From Phaeocystidibacter luteus (GTDB lineage: Bacteria; Bacteroidota; Bacteroidia; Flavobacteriales; Schleiferiaceae): 64,000 nt of DNA. Position numbers and translations under genes: made by a program. Positions 1 to 9,973 of the stretch are shown piece by piece; the first letter of the stretch is position 1; the number at the start of each line of letters is the position of its first letter. A model generated the notes under the pieces. That model ran no database searches and was not told where the DNA came from. It saw nothing but the letters and a program-made list of their open reading frames with translations. The DNA is taken from the NCBI RefSeq assembly GCF_008933115.1, contig NZ_WBVO01000001.1, positions 62,001 to 126,000 of the forward strand. Reading direction: 5' to 3'.

Positions 1-3000
1 TTAGATGGTCTAACAGCAAAATGGGAAACAACAAATCAAACGAACCGATTCACATTTACCATTGACTCCGTGGAGCGAAGAGAGGAAGGTTATGAAGTTG
101 AAGCTGACTTCAAAGGAGAGATCCTCGAAACGATGCGGATCCCTGGACTTGCAGAATTCACGGTCATCAATGTGTCCGTTGAGCAAAGTCCGCAACAACT
201 AGTCCGCGTTTCCTTCTCGGACCCGCTAAAGACAGGTCAAGCTACGCAAGGATTATTCACACTAAATGGACAGGATGTAACCAGCGTGAACATTGAAGGT
301 TCTGTCGCTACACTTTATCCTTCATCAAGATTGAATGGTGAAGTGCCGCTCATCATTCGTGAAGGTGTGAAGAATGCGATGGGGTATTCGTTTCCCAAAG
401 ACTTCACTACCACTGTACAGTTCGAAGCACGAAAGCCGGAAATTAAGTTCGTAGATGACGGGAACATCGTTCCTATGACCGGTAAGGTGAGCATTCCTTT
501 TCAAGCCGTTGGACTTAAGGCGGTAGATGTTCGAGTGTATAAAATCTATACTTCGAACGTACATCAGTTCCTTCAAGTGAATAGCCTAGATGGAAGTAAC
601 GAACTTCGCCGTGTTGCCCGACCTATTCATCAACAGCGAGTAGACCTCACGGGTGAGGGTATCAATTATTCAGAATGGACAAGCTTCGCAATCGATTTGG
701 ATAAGATGATTCAACGCGATCCAGGGGCTATCTATCGAATTGAACTGAGCTTCAGAAAGTCGTACAGCCTTTATCCGTGCTCAGAGGATGAAACAAATGC
801 GATGTCGACGTCCGACGATGGCGGGTATGAACCAAACCCTGATCAATTCTACGCCCATTACAATGATTACTACTACGTTCAAGGTTACGACTACCGCGAA
901 CGCGATAATCCTTGCCACGTTTCATACTACAATTCCAGCCGAATCATTCGCAAGAATGTATTGGCGACAGACCTAGGCTTAATCGTGAAGGGAAATGACG
1001 GTGATTACGAGGCGTATGTTACTTCGTTAACGAATGCCACCGGAATCAGCGGAGCCGAAGTTGTGTTCTTCAACTACCAAGGGTTAGAAATTGCAAAAGC
1101 AACCACAAATGGAGATGGAGTCGCCCGAATCAATATGGACGGAGTGCCTTTCCGTGCCGAAGCTCGTAAGGGTGGTCAAAGAGCGTATCTCACTTTAGAA
1201 ACATCACGCGCACTGTCCGTTTCAAACTTTGATGTATCGGGTGTCGATGTTTCAGACGGAATTCAAGCCTTTATGTATGGCGAAAGAGGCGTATGGCGTC
1301 CAGGCGATACAGTTTTCCTCAATGCCATTCTAAATGACAAAGCGAATCCACTTCCAGAGAATCATCCGCTCACTCTAACCGTGTTTAATCCGGAAGGGAA
1401 ACAGATTTACAGAACAACAGCTAGAAGAGGAACGAATACCATCTTTGACTTTCCATTTGTCACAAGCCGCGAGGCACTTACCGGTTCGTATCGAGCTCAG
1501 TTAACCGTAGGAGGGAAGTCTTTTACCAAGTATTTGTCCATTGAGACGATACTGCCCAACCGTTATGATATTGAAGTCGAGGCGACAGACGAGGTGGTTG
1601 TGGCTGGAACCCAATCCTATCTAGACGTTCATGCGGAATGGCTTACGGGAGCTAAAGCATCTGGTGCTAAGGTCACAATGGAGGGACGACTGACGAGAGA
1701 CTATGGTGCCTTCAGTGAGTTTGAAGGCTATACCTTCTTTGATCAAACCCGAGACGTTCCCAACCTGAGCAATCATCAGTTCTTTGATGGAAGCCTGGAT
1801 CAGGAGGGGAATGCACGCGTACTGCCACAGCTGGGCAACCTGCGGTATGCACCGGGAATGCTTCGTTTGAACATCGGAACACGCGTATTCGAACCAGGTG
1901 GTCGATTCAGTATCAACAGCACCAGCGTTCAAGTAGCACCTTTCACCTCATTCGTCGGTGTGAAAATGCCAGAGACAAATGACTACGGGTACCTTGAAAC
2001 AGAGAAGAAACACACATTGCAAATTCGAACGCTTACTCCGAAAGGCGAACTCACAGATGGACGAGTTCGAGTGACAATTTCACGCGTTCATTGGTCGTGG
2101 TGGTGGAGTGCTCGCAGAGGTCGTTCAACCTATCTCAACAGCGATTCGAAGGAGCTCATTCAATCTCAAACAATTGAAGTTGAAGGTGGTAAAGGGCAAA
2201 TGACCTTCGAGATAGCCGATAACTATTGGGGCCGAATGCTCGTTGAGGTTGAAGATTTGAATTCAGGCCACCGAACCACAAGTCTAGCCTATATCGATTG
2301 GGGCTACGGTCGTGATCGCTCCGGAAGAGGCGGTGGAGAGTCCGTTTCAATTCTGAATGTTCAGACTGACAAGGAGAAGTACAACGTTGGGGATGTAGCG
2401 AAGATTTCCGTTCCATCTTCTGCCGGAGGTCGCCTTGTATTGAGTATTGAAGACGGCACACATCAACTCATGGATAAGTTCGTCCAAACCAAGGATGGAA
2501 TGACCGTCTACGAGTTGAAGATTACCGAGGAGATGGCTCCAAACGTCTTCGCACACGCCATGGTTATTCAGCCACATGACCAAACGGCTAACGACCTGCC
2601 CATTCGACTTTATGGAATCGTTCCAATTATGGTCGAAGATCCCGCAACGCATCTTACGCCGGTTATAGAAGCACCTGAAAAGGTTCGACCTGAAAGTACT
2701 TTTGATGTTACCGTTTCAGAAAAGGACGGAAAGGAAATGGAATACACTATTGCGCTTGTTGACGAAGGTTTGCTTGGCCTAACAGGTTTCCAAACTCCTG
2801 ATCCATGGAAGTATTTCTACGCTAAGCGCTCTTTGGGTGTGCGTACATGGGATATGTACGATTTGGTGATGAATTCCTTTAGTGGAAAGATTGCGCGCAT
2901 GTTGGCCGTAGGTGGTGATGCTGCGTTGAATCCTGAAAACGAGCAGAATGCCGATCGATTCAAGCCTGTGGTTATTCACCTTGGACCGTTTAAGCTGAAT

Positions 3001-4947
3001 GCCCGACAAACCGCAAAACACACGGTGACCCTACCAAACTACATCGGAAGGCTCCGTGTAATGGTTGTTGCAGGAAGTGATGAAGAAGCCTATGGACAAT
3101 CATTCGACAACATTCGTGTAGTTCAACCACTAATGGCGCAACTCACACTACCAAGAGTGCTCGGGCCTGGTGAGCACGTGAGCATTCCAGTAACTGTGTT
3201 TGCGATGGAAAACAACATCCGAGATGTTGAAGTTAAGCTCAATACTACAGGTAACTTGAGACTTACAGATGGTACGCAACGTGTGAGGTTTACGGAAACT
3301 GGACAGAAAACAATCTACTTTGAGGCGGATGTACCAGAGGCTCTAGGGCTAGCCAAGGTGACAATGGTAGCAACTTCTGGACGCGAAAGAAGTACGGATG
3401 AGATTGAAATTTCGGTGCGCAGTCCGCTTCAAATGCAAACGCAAGAGTTCATAATTGATGTGGATAAAAATGAAACGGTCGAACATGCCGCCGCACCTTT
3501 TGGAGTGGGGGAAAGTAACTCCTTGGTCGTTGAAATAAGCTCGCTACCGTCTGTCAATCTTGGTGACCGATTGAATTACCTGATTGGATATCCACACGGT
3601 TGTTTGGAGCAAACGACTTCGAAGTGTTTCGCCCAGTTGTATTTGGCGGATTGGGTAGAACTTACAACAGACCAGAAAGGCGATGCGGAACGGTTTATCC
3701 GAGAGGGAATTGCCAAACTTCGCAGGATGCAGATGCCATCGGGCGGTTTCCGCTATTGGCCGAGCTCCAATGGTGCCGATCCTTGGGGAAGTACCTACGC
3801 TGGGCACTTCATTATCGCTGCCGAAAAAGTTGGCTACAATCTACCTGCAGGTATGAAGGATGGATATCTGCGCTTTGCCAGCCAGCAAGCGAAGTCATGG
3901 AATTCATCGTCGTACTACACCTACAACAACGACTTCAATCAAGCCTACCGACTGTATGTTCTTGCCCTTGCCGGCAAGCCAGAAATAGGCGCTATGAACC
4001 GTCTTCGCAACAAGAGTACCGTTTCGCGTCAAGCCGCACTCCGTCTTGCCGCTGCGTTCGCACTTGTAAACGAACCCGACATTGCCAAAGAGATTCTCGC
4101 CAAGGAATGGTCGAGACCAGACGCCAATTACTATTACTACTGCTATGGTAGCTCTACACGTGATTTGGCCATGCAGCTTGAAACTATGAATGCCATTGGT
4201 AACCGTTCAGAGGCACTGCGACTTTCACGTGAGCTGGCGGAGAAGCTAAATGAAGGATACCAGAGCACTCAGTCAATCGCCTACAGTCTATTCTCATTAG
4301 GGCAGATCTACAAAGAGAGCTCGTCAAAGCTTGAAGTAGACGTGACTATAAATGGTGAGTTGAACCAAGTGAACACAGATAACGCTGTGGTTCGAATTCC
4401 AATTGAGGATTTCGAAACCGTTCAGAATATCAAAGTGACGAATCTTCGAGATGCCCCAATCTATACCCGAATTCTGCGGAGCGGTGTTCCACATTACGGA
4501 GAAGAGGTTCCTTACAGCGATAGGGTTGATATGACCATCAGTTACATCGATCCGAATACAAATGCTCCGCTAGACGTGAGCAAATTGAAGATTGGAACAC
4601 CTATCCGTGCTGTCGTTGTGCTCAATAGACAGTATTCATCGAGGGATTACGACAACCTAGCCCTAACCCAGATATTCCCAAGTGGTTGGGAGATTTCAAA
4701 TCAGAGAATGATGGTCACCTCGGGCACAGGTGGAAACAATCTCGATTATCAAGACATCCGTGACGATAGAGTGTTGAGCTATTTCTCTATGTACCGTTCT
4801 TACAACAGTACGGTTACAATCACAGTAGATCTAACCGCTACATACCCAGGTAAGTGGTACTTACCACCAACGACGTTGGAAGCAATGTATAACGACGCCG
4901 TTAAGGCGAGTAATGCCGGAAGGTGGGTAGAGGTCGTGAACGAATAA
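1..4947 (+). CDS. Alpha-2-macroglobulin family protein (5' end outside window)
   Basis: The frame is open from base 1, so the start lies upstream and at least 1,648 residues are present. The thioester motif GCLEQ, with its cysteine codon at 3601, sits in the context YPHGCLEQ. It is followed by an alpha-helical barrel-like region (helices around 3660-4340) typical of the thioester domain of bacterial alpha-2-macroglobulins of the YfhM/MagD type. The preceding ~3.5 kb is beta-rich, as expected for the repeated macroglobulin domains. Family members are periplasmic or envelope-anchored traps that covalently capture attacking proteases. The gene overlaps the pbpC start by 25 bp, which matches the recurrent A2M-pbpC pairing known in many bacteria and suggests coupled translation. 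The signal peptide or lipobox cannot be seen. Confidence 0.93.
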   Translation, partial: LDGLTAKWETTNQTNRFTFTIDSVERREEGYEVEADFKGEILETMRIPGLAEFTVINVSVEQSPQQLVRVSFSDPLKTGQATQGLFTLNGQDVTSVNIEGSVATLYPSSRLNGEVPLIIREGVKNAMGYSFPKDFTTTVQFEARKPEIKFVDDGNIVPMTGKVSIPFQAVGLKAVDVRVYKIYTSNVHQFLQVNSLDGSNELRRVARPIHQQRVDLTGEGINYSEWTSFAIDLDKMIQRDPGAIYRIELSFRKSYSLYPCSEDETNAMSTSDDGGYEPNPDQFYAHYNDYYYVQGYDYRERDNPCHVSYYNSSRIIRKNVLATDLGLIVKGNDGDYEAYVTSLTNATGISGAEVVFFNYQGLEIAKATTNGDGVARINMDGVPFRAEARKGGQRAYLTLETSRALSVSNFDVSGVDVSDGIQAFMYGERGVWRPGDTVFLNAILNDKANPLPENHPLTLTVFNPEGKQIYRTTARRGTNTIFDFPFVTSREALTGSYRAQLTVGGKSFTKYLSIETILPNRYDIEVEATDEVVVAGTQSYLDVHAEWLTGAKASGAKVTMEGRLTRDYGAFSEFEGYTFFDQTRDVPNLSNHQFFDGSLDQEGNARVLPQLGNLRYAPGMLRLNIGTRVFEPGGRFSINSTSVQVAPFTSFVGVKMPETNDYGYLETEKKHTLQIRTLTPKGELTDGRVRVTISRVHWSWWWSARRGRSTYLNSDSKELIQSQTIEVEGGKGQMTFEIADNYWGRMLVEVEDLNSGHRTTSLAYIDWGYGRDRSGRGGGESVSILNVQTDKEKYNVGDVAKISVPSSAGGRLVLSIEDGTHQLMDKFVQTKDGMTVYELKITEEMAPNVFAHAMVIQPHDQTANDLPIRLYGIVPIMVEDPATHLTPVIEAPEKVRPESTFDVTVSEKDGKEMEYTIALVDEGLLGLTGFQTPDPWKYFYAKRSLGVRTWDMYDLVMNSFSGKIARMLAVGGDAALNPENEQNADRFKPVVIHLGPFKLNARQTAKHTVTLPNYIGRLRVMVVAGSDEEAYGQSFDNIRVVQPLMAQLTLPRVLGPGEHVSIPVTVFAMENNIRDVEVKLNTTGNLRLTDGTQRVRFTETGQKTIYFEADVPEALGLAKVTMVATSGRERSTDEIEISVRSPLQMQTQEFIIDVDKNETVEHAAAPFGVGESNSLVVEISSLPSVNLGDRLNYLIGYPHGCLEQTTSKCFAQLYLADWVELTTDQKGDAERFIREGIAKLRRMQMPSGGFRYWPSSNGADPWGSTYAGHFIIAAEKVGYNLPAGMKDGYLRFASQQAKSWNSSSYYTYNNDFNQAYRLYVLALAGKPEIGAMNRLRNKSTVSRQAALRLAAAFALVNEPDIAKEILAKEWSRPDANYYYYCYGSSTRDLAMQLETMNAIGNRSEALRLSRELAEKLNEGYQSTQSIAYSLFSLGQIYKESSSKLEVDVTINGELNQVNTDNAVVRIPIEDFETVQNIKVTNLRDAPIYTRILRSGVPHYGEEVPYSDRVDMTISYIDPNTNAPLDVSKLKIGTPIRAVVVLNRQYSSRDYDNLALTQIFPSGWEISNQRMMVTSGTGGNNLDYQDIRDDRVLSYFSMYRSYNSTVTITVDLTATYPGKWYLPPTTLEAMYNDAVKASNAGRWVEVVNE

Positions 4948-7238
4948 AAAAGGGCTGGGGCCGATTTTACCGCGCCGCCCGACCGTACATCTTTGGAGGA
5001 GGAATACTGCTAACTATTTGGTGGTATTTCTCCATTCCCAAAACGCTCTTTGATACACCGTATGCCACGGTCACCGAGTCAGTAGAGGGAAAGCTGCTCG
5101 GTGCACGAATAGCGTTCGACGGACAATGGCGATTTCCACCACCAGACAGCATACCGGAGAAATTTGCCAAATGCATAATCGCCTTTGAGGATGAGAACTT
5201 CAGATACCACCCTGGAGTGGACCCTTTCGCCCTTGTGCGAGCCATTTATCAGAACGCCAGTTCAGGAAAAGTGATTTCCGGAGCCTCAACCATCTCTATG
5301 CAAGTCATTCGATTGAGTAGAGGAAACCCTTCGCGTACGTATTGGGAGAAAATTACTGAGATGCTACGCGCGACCCGGCTCGAGGCAGAATACAGCAAAG
5401 ATGAGATTCTTTCGATGTACGCTTCGCACGCTCCATTTGGAGGTAACGTGGTTGGACTTGACGCTGCGAGTTGGCGCTATTATCATCGTCCCGCGTACAT
5501 GCTCACATGGGCTGAATCTGCCGCGCTAGCTGTTCTTCCCAATGATCCTTCAGAGATTCGACCTGATCGAAACAGGGATGCCTACCTAGCGAAGCGAAAT
5601 AGACTGCTGTGGCGATTAGTAGAACTCGAACACATCGACTCAACTACTTGCCATCTTTCACTGAGAGAGCCTCTTCCTGATGTGCCTTATGCGCTTCCGG
5701 ACCATGCGCATCACCTCACAGAAAGACAACGAAGAGAGCGGCCGGGAACCCGCGTGAAGACCGCCATCGTTTACGATTGGCAGGTGAGTGTTCAGGAGAT
5801 TGTAGACCGTCAGGCGCGAGCGTGGAGGCAAAATAAGGTGGATAATGCCGCTGCATTGGTCATGGATGTTGAAACCGGACAGGTCGTATGTTACGTAGGC
5901 AACACAACTTCAGATGAATCTGAATCCCATGAAGTCGATATGCTTGTGCATCCAAGGAGTACAGGAAGCATATTGAAACCGCTGTTGTACAGTGAAGCCA
6001 TGCAATTAGGACTTATTACACCGTACGCGTTGTTGGCAGATATCCCGACCCGTATTGGTGATTTTACTCCGAAGAATTTTGACAACCGCTTCAGAGGCGC
6101 AGTGAAGGTTTCAACCGCCTTACAAACCTCAATGAATATCCCTGCGGTGAGGATGCTACGCGAAGTAGGAGTGCCCTACTTTAAAGAGCGCTTGTACAGT
6201 ATGGGTATGACAGATCTTGTGTACTCTGCCGATCACTATGGTCTGTCGTTGATCCTTGGAGGTGCAGAAGTACGGCCCGTTCAAATAGCGGAGTCATATC
6301 GACGATGGATGCACTATTTCTATCAGAATAGAACCGAAAGCAATGTGTGGAATGAAGAGATCGCCTCCGAATTCAACTTTCAGGCCGACCCAGAGTCCGT
6401 TTATAAAACGCTTCAGATGATGGAAGGCGTGGCGCGCCCCGCGGCATGGCGACGATTTGGCGAGGCTCAAGGCCGACGTATTGCCTGGAAGACAGGAACA
6501 AGCTATGGATTTCGAGATGCATGGGCCGTGGGCACCGATGGAAAGTGGATAGTGGTAGCTTGGACCGGCAATGCAACTTCTGAAGGAAGGCCCGGCGTGA
6601 TCGGTGTGGAAACCTCGGCACCGATGTTTTTTCGGATTATGTCGGAATTACCAGCGGGAGAGTTTCCCGAAGAACCATTAGACGAAATCAAGGAAGTCTG
6701 GATATGCTCCGAGAGTGGATACAAGGCACAGGCGAATTGTGCCAATCAGGTGAAAACTTATACGGGTTCGATGGGCGTAAAACCTTGTCCGTATTGTGAG
6801 AATATCTACCTCAACGAACTCGGCCTACGCGTGAATCCCGCTTGCTCTAATTCTTATATTGATACCAGCTGGATGATTCTACCGCCTGGAATGGCGTGGT
6901 ATGCCGTCCATTCCGGTCAAGATTACACCCCAATTCCCAATTGGGCACCAGAGTGTAACGTCGTTCAAGAAGAAACCCTAGAATGGATTTACCCCGAATC
7001 TAGCGGAGAGGTGGTTCGTCGAACTCGAGACTTTGACGGTGATGTGGGTGCGGTAATACTCGAAGCTGGGCATCGAACCCCTGGAACTACAATTTATTGG
7101 TCAGTAGACGGGGTATATCTTGCAGAAACTTCCTCGGAACATCGAATAAAGGCTGAGCTTACACCGGGGAGTCACGAGCTGACAATCACCGATGAAAACG
7201 GAAACACGGCCACCGTAAAAGTGACCGTGTTAGATTGA
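4923..7238 (+). CDS. pbpC: Penicillin-binding protein 1C
   Basis: Bifunctional peptidoglycan glycosyltransferase/transpeptidase of the PBP1C class, 771 aa. A membrane anchor lies at about residues 21-39. The GT51 domain carries EDENF (catalytic Glu about 89) and GASTISMQ at about 120-127. The transpeptidase has S349-I-L-K352, S403-M-N405 and K523-T-G-T526. The C-terminus holds cysteine pairs (CPYC and others) and a final Ig-like BiPBP_C domain, the hallmark that separates PBP1C from PBP1A/1B. The GTG start at 4923 is inside the end of the macroglobulin gene, and no later Met would keep the membrane anchor. PBP1C probably repairs cell wall after envelope damage, in partnership with the macroglobulin. 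Confidence 0.95.
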   Translation: MGRGRERIKKGWGRFYRAARPYIFGGGILLTIWWYFSIPKTLFDTPYATVTESVEGKLLGARIAFDGQWRFPPPDSIPEKFAKCIIAFEDENFRYHPGVDPFALVRAIYQNASSGKVISGASTISMQVIRLSRGNPSRTYWEKITEMLRATRLEAEYSKDEILSMYASHAPFGGNVVGLDAASWRYYHRPAYMLTWAESAALAVLPNDPSEIRPDRNRDAYLAKRNRLLWRLVELEHIDSTTCHLSLREPLPDVPYALPDHAHHLTERQRRERPGTRVKTAIVYDWQVSVQEIVDRQARAWRQNKVDNAAALVMDVETGQVVCYVGNTTSDESESHEVDMLVHPRSTGSILKPLLYSEAMQLGLITPYALLADIPTRIGDFTPKNFDNRFRGAVKVSTALQTSMNIPAVRMLREVGVPYFKERLYSMGMTDLVYSADHYGLSLILGGAEVRPVQIAESYRRWMHYFYQNRTESNVWNEEIASEFNFQADPESVYKTLQMMEGVARPAAWRRFGEAQGRRIAWKTGTSYGFRDAWAVGTDGKWIVVAWTGNATSEGRPGVIGVETSAPMFFRIMSELPAGEFPEEPLDEIKEVWICSESGYKAQANCANQVKTYTGSMGVKPCPYCENIYLNELGLRVNPACSNSYIDTSWMILPPGMAWYAVHSGQDYTPIPNWAPECNVVQEETLEWIYPESSGEVVRRTRDFDGDVGAVILEAGHRTPGTTIYWSVDGVYLAETSSEHRIKAELTPGSHELTITDENGNTATVKVTVLD

Positions 7239-7240
7239 TT

Positions 7241-8722
7241 CTATTCGTCTTCGTCGCGAAGAGTGGAGGATAAGTAGCTGTTAAACAAGTCGTTAAACTG
7301 GAATCCTGAATGGAGGCGATCTCTGCCGAGCTTTGCATGTTCGGCCAATCCCCACAGCACCATTTCCATGTAAAACGGCTTCTCGGCCTCCGAAGCATCA
7401 GAGATTCTCGCATCAATAAAGTGCACTAGTGGACCTACCTTATTCAAGGTTGACGCATATTCTTTGTTGCTTACGTCATCTCCTAAGTCAATCGATTTCC
7501 CTTCTCCAAACCAATTCATAATACCTAAATACGGGTTGTCATCGTCAGATCGACGAAGCTTGGAAATGCCGGGGAAGATTTCAGGGAAGACGCTTTTGAT
7601 CGCATTGCCAATCAGACTTTCTGCCACACCTGCGGCTCCTTCTTGCTCGCCTTCATAAACCAATTCTACTTTCCCAGTGATGGAGGGAACGGTAGCCATG
7701 AAGTCCGACAAACGAATTGTGGTTTCCTTTTCACCGTTGAGGGCCATTCGGCGTTCCGCTGCGGACATCAAATTCTCCATAGCAGTGAGCGTCATCCTTG
7801 CGGAAACACCGCTCTTTGCGTCGATGTACTCAGACTTCCTCGCCTCAAAAGCAATCTGCTCGAGGATATCCATCGCGATTGACGGAACGGAAACATGCTC
7901 GCGCTGAGTTGCGGTGATGCCGGCTTCCTGTGCGGTAATTTGCTTTGCGATATCACGGGTTTCAGGATAGTGAGTAAGAATCTGACTCCCGATTCTATCC
8001 TTGAGCGGGGTCACAATAGAACCTCGGTTAGTGTAGTCCTCTGGGTTAGCGGTGAAGACGAATTGCACATCAAGTGGAAGGCGCAGTTTGAATCCACGAA
8101 TTTGAATATCTCCTTCTTGAAGGATGTTGAAGAGTGCAACTTGTATACGTGCTTGAAGGTCAGGTAATTCGTTGATTACGAAAATGCTGCGATTTGCTCT
8201 CGGAATCATGCCGAAGTGAATCACGCGTTCATCCGCATAACTCAATTTCAAATTGGCTGCTTTTATCGGGTCGACATCACCAATTAAATCAGCCACTGAA
8301 ACATCTGGTGTAGCCAGCTTCTCACTGTATCGGTCATCCCTATGGAGCCAATCAATCGGAGTATTATCCCCTTCTTTTTCTATTAGCTCTCTTGAGTTTG
8401 TTGAAATTGGGTTCAACGGGTCGTCGTTGATTTCGCTTCCCGCTACAATGGGCACCCACTCGTCGAGCAAGCGCGTCATCATTCGGGCAAGTCGGGTTTT
8501 AGCCTGACCTCTCAATCCCAAAAGGTTGATGTTGTGTCGCGATAGAATGGCGCGCTCCAACTCAGGAATTACGGTGTGCTCATAGCCCCAAATGCCTTCG
8601 AACACTTGTACGCCATTGGAAATGTTATTCAGCAAGTTATCGCGAAGCTCATCTTTGATGCTTTTGCTTTTGTATCCAGCTTTTAAGAGTTCGCCTAGCG
8701 TTTTGATTGTCGGTTTTGACAT
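7241..8722 (-). CDS. MoxR/ChlI-type AAA+ ATPase
   Basis: 493 aa. A P-loop-like GLRGQAKT at residues 69-76 (GxxGxxKT, with Ala where Gly is usual), a Walker B-like segment IFVINELPDL, and the sensor-like FTANPEDYTNRG place it among magnesium-chelatase/MoxR-like AAA+ proteins. These act as chaperone-like ATPases that work on a VWA-domain partner. The partner gene lies immediately upstream (5-bp gap) in the same leftward transcript. The family is often described as similar to magnesium chelatase subunit I, but no tetrapyrrole gene is nearby, so a chelatase role is not supported. It is convergent with pbpC, with only 2 bp between the stops. The substrate is unknown. Confidence 0.85.
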   Translation of the reverse strand: MSKPTIKTLGELLKAGYKSKSIKDELRDNLLNNISNGVQVFEGIWGYEHTVIPELERAILSRHNINLLGLRGQAKTRLARMMTRLLDEWVPIVAGSEINDDPLNPISTNSRELIEKEGDNTPIDWLHRDDRYSEKLATPDVSVADLIGDVDPIKAANLKLSYADERVIHFGMIPRANRSIFVINELPDLQARIQVALFNILQEGDIQIRGFKLRLPLDVQFVFTANPEDYTNRGSIVTPLKDRIGSQILTHYPETRDIAKQITAQEAGITATQREHVSVPSIAMDILEQIAFEARKSEYIDAKSGVSARMTLTAMENLMSAAERRMALNGEKETTIRLSDFMATVPSITGKVELVYEGEQEGAAGVAESLIGNAIKSVFPEIFPGISKLRRSDDDNPYLGIMNWFGEGKSIDLGDDVSNKEYASTLNKVGPLVHFIDARISDASEAEKPFYMEMVLWGLAEHAKLGRDRLHSGFQFNDLFNSYLSSTLRDEDE

Positions 8723-8727
8723 ATCTA

Positions 8728-9858
8728 TTATCTGATGTTCTTCTTTCTGTTTCTTTCGTAGTCTTCAAAGATGAAGGAGCCCAGTCCTTGCAATCCGGTG
8801 TAAAATGCCTTGCCCTTGTTTGCCTGGGTAAAGTCTTGAACGAATTGTTGCAAATACGGATCTTGAGCAATCATAAAGGTGGTGATGGGAATGTTGAGCC
8901 GTCTTGCTTGAGCGGCCATATTCAAGCATTTGCCAACGATGTAATCATCCAAGCCAAAGCTGTTCTTGTAATACGAACCATCACGCTCCTTTAAACAACT
9001 CGGTTTACCGTCTGTAATCATGAAAATCTGCTTGTTCGCATTTTTCTTCTTTCGGAGTATGTCCATCGCCAACTCCAGTCCGGCCACAGTATTCGTGTGA
9101 TACGGTCCAACTTTGAGATAGGGGAGTTCACCGATGTCAATTGGCCATGCATCATCACCAAAAACGATGATATCGAGTGTATCTTTAGGATAGCGCGTCG
9201 TAATTAATTCGCTAAGCGCCATGGCCACCTTCTTGGCGGGCGTAATTCTATCCTCACCGTAGAGAATCATGGAGTGGGAGATGTCAATCATCAATACGGT
9301 TGACATCTGAGCTCGATAATGTGTGTCCTCTACCACAAGATCATCCTCGGTAAGTGATGAATCAAATCCACCTTGGTTCACCTGTGCGTTGCGCAGGCTT
9401 TCGGTCATGCTAATGCTCGATAGATCATCGCCAAACTGATACGGTCTATGATCGCCAGTTTTTTCATCTCCCTTGCCACTAAACGACGTCTTGTGGTTTC
9501 CTGAACCGGATTTCTTCAGTTTTCCAAAAATCTGCTCAAGTGCACCTTTACGAATGAGCCGCTCGGTTTTTGCCGTTATGCTCAATCCCGATCCGGTGCC
9601 TTCTCCGGAGCCTTCCCCCATATCACCTGGGTCGATTTCTTGTCGCAAAAAACCTTTCATTTTCAGGTCTTCGATGAAATCGTCGATGGTGTAATCGTCA
9701 TCGGTGAGCTTATACTCTTTGTCGAGTTCTCTCAACCAATCGATGGCCTCGTCTACATCGCCGGAGGTGTGAGTAATCAACTCCTTGAAGATGTCGAGCA
9801 GCTTCTCAAAAGGCGACTTATTTTCTGGAATGTATTCTTTGAATCGCGTTGTGCGCAT
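8728..9858 (-). CDS. VWA-domain protein paired with the MoxR-type ATPase
   Basis: 376 aa with a C-terminal von Willebrand A domain. The MIDAS motif D192-I-S194-H-S196 is intact, and a second metal-site Asp lies in ITDGKP (about 283). The N-terminal ~180 residues are charged, with a Gly/Ser-rich linker around 80-95. No signal peptide or membrane segment is visible, so it is probably cytosolic, unlike BatA/BatB. Together with the downstream AAA+ ATPase it forms the common MoxR-VWA two-gene module, in which ATP hydrolysis remodels a client bound through the metal site. ATG start at 9858. Confidence 0.85.
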   Translation of the reverse strand: MRTTRFKEYIPENKSPFEKLLDIFKELITHTSGDVDEAIDWLRELDKEYKLTDDDYTIDDFIEDLKMKGFLRQEIDPGDMGEGSGEGTGSGLSITAKTERLIRKGALEQIFGKLKKSGSGNHKTSFSGKGDEKTGDHRPYQFGDDLSSISMTESLRNAQVNQGGFDSSLTEDDLVVEDTHYRAQMSTVLMIDISHSMILYGEDRITPAKKVAMALSELITTRYPKDTLDIIVFGDDAWPIDIGELPYLKVGPYHTNTVAGLELAMDILRKKKNANKQIFMITDGKPSCLKERDGSYYKNSFGLDDYIVGKCLNMAAQARRLNIPITTFMIAQDPYLQQFVQDFTQANKGKAFYTGLQGLGSFIFEDYERNRKKNIR

Positions 9859-9912
9859 GTGGAATCAACAAACGGTTATTCTATTTGTTTCTGATGTTTT
9901 GACAGACGTATT

Positions 9913-9955
9913 ACCAAGGTATTCCTTTCTGCGTGAATGAGTGTTGTACCTTGGT
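9913..9955. promoter_or_regulatory. Inverted TACCTTGGT boxes in the VWA/OsmC divergent region
   Basis: ACCAAGGTA (9913-9921) and TACCTTGGT (9947-9955) form a perfect 9-bp inverted repeat with a 25-bp spacer. Each arm is a one-mismatch version of the Bacteroidota -7 box TAnnTTTG and points toward the gene on its own side. It could therefore be two symmetrical promoters or one operator serving both. Function is inferred from position and symmetry only. Confidence 0.4.
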
Positions 9956-9973
9956 GTTCTTAACATCAATGAA

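Noticed and set aside
3600-4151. 183-codon frame on the plus strand
   Set aside because: Shadow frame inside the alpha-2-macroglobulin gene, which has the thioester motif and family sequence in the true frame.
7241-9858. Magnesium or cobalt chelatase subunits
   Set aside because: The ATPase and VWA pair resembles chelatase I/D, but no tetrapyrrole or cobalamin gene is near and the large chelatase subunit is absent.
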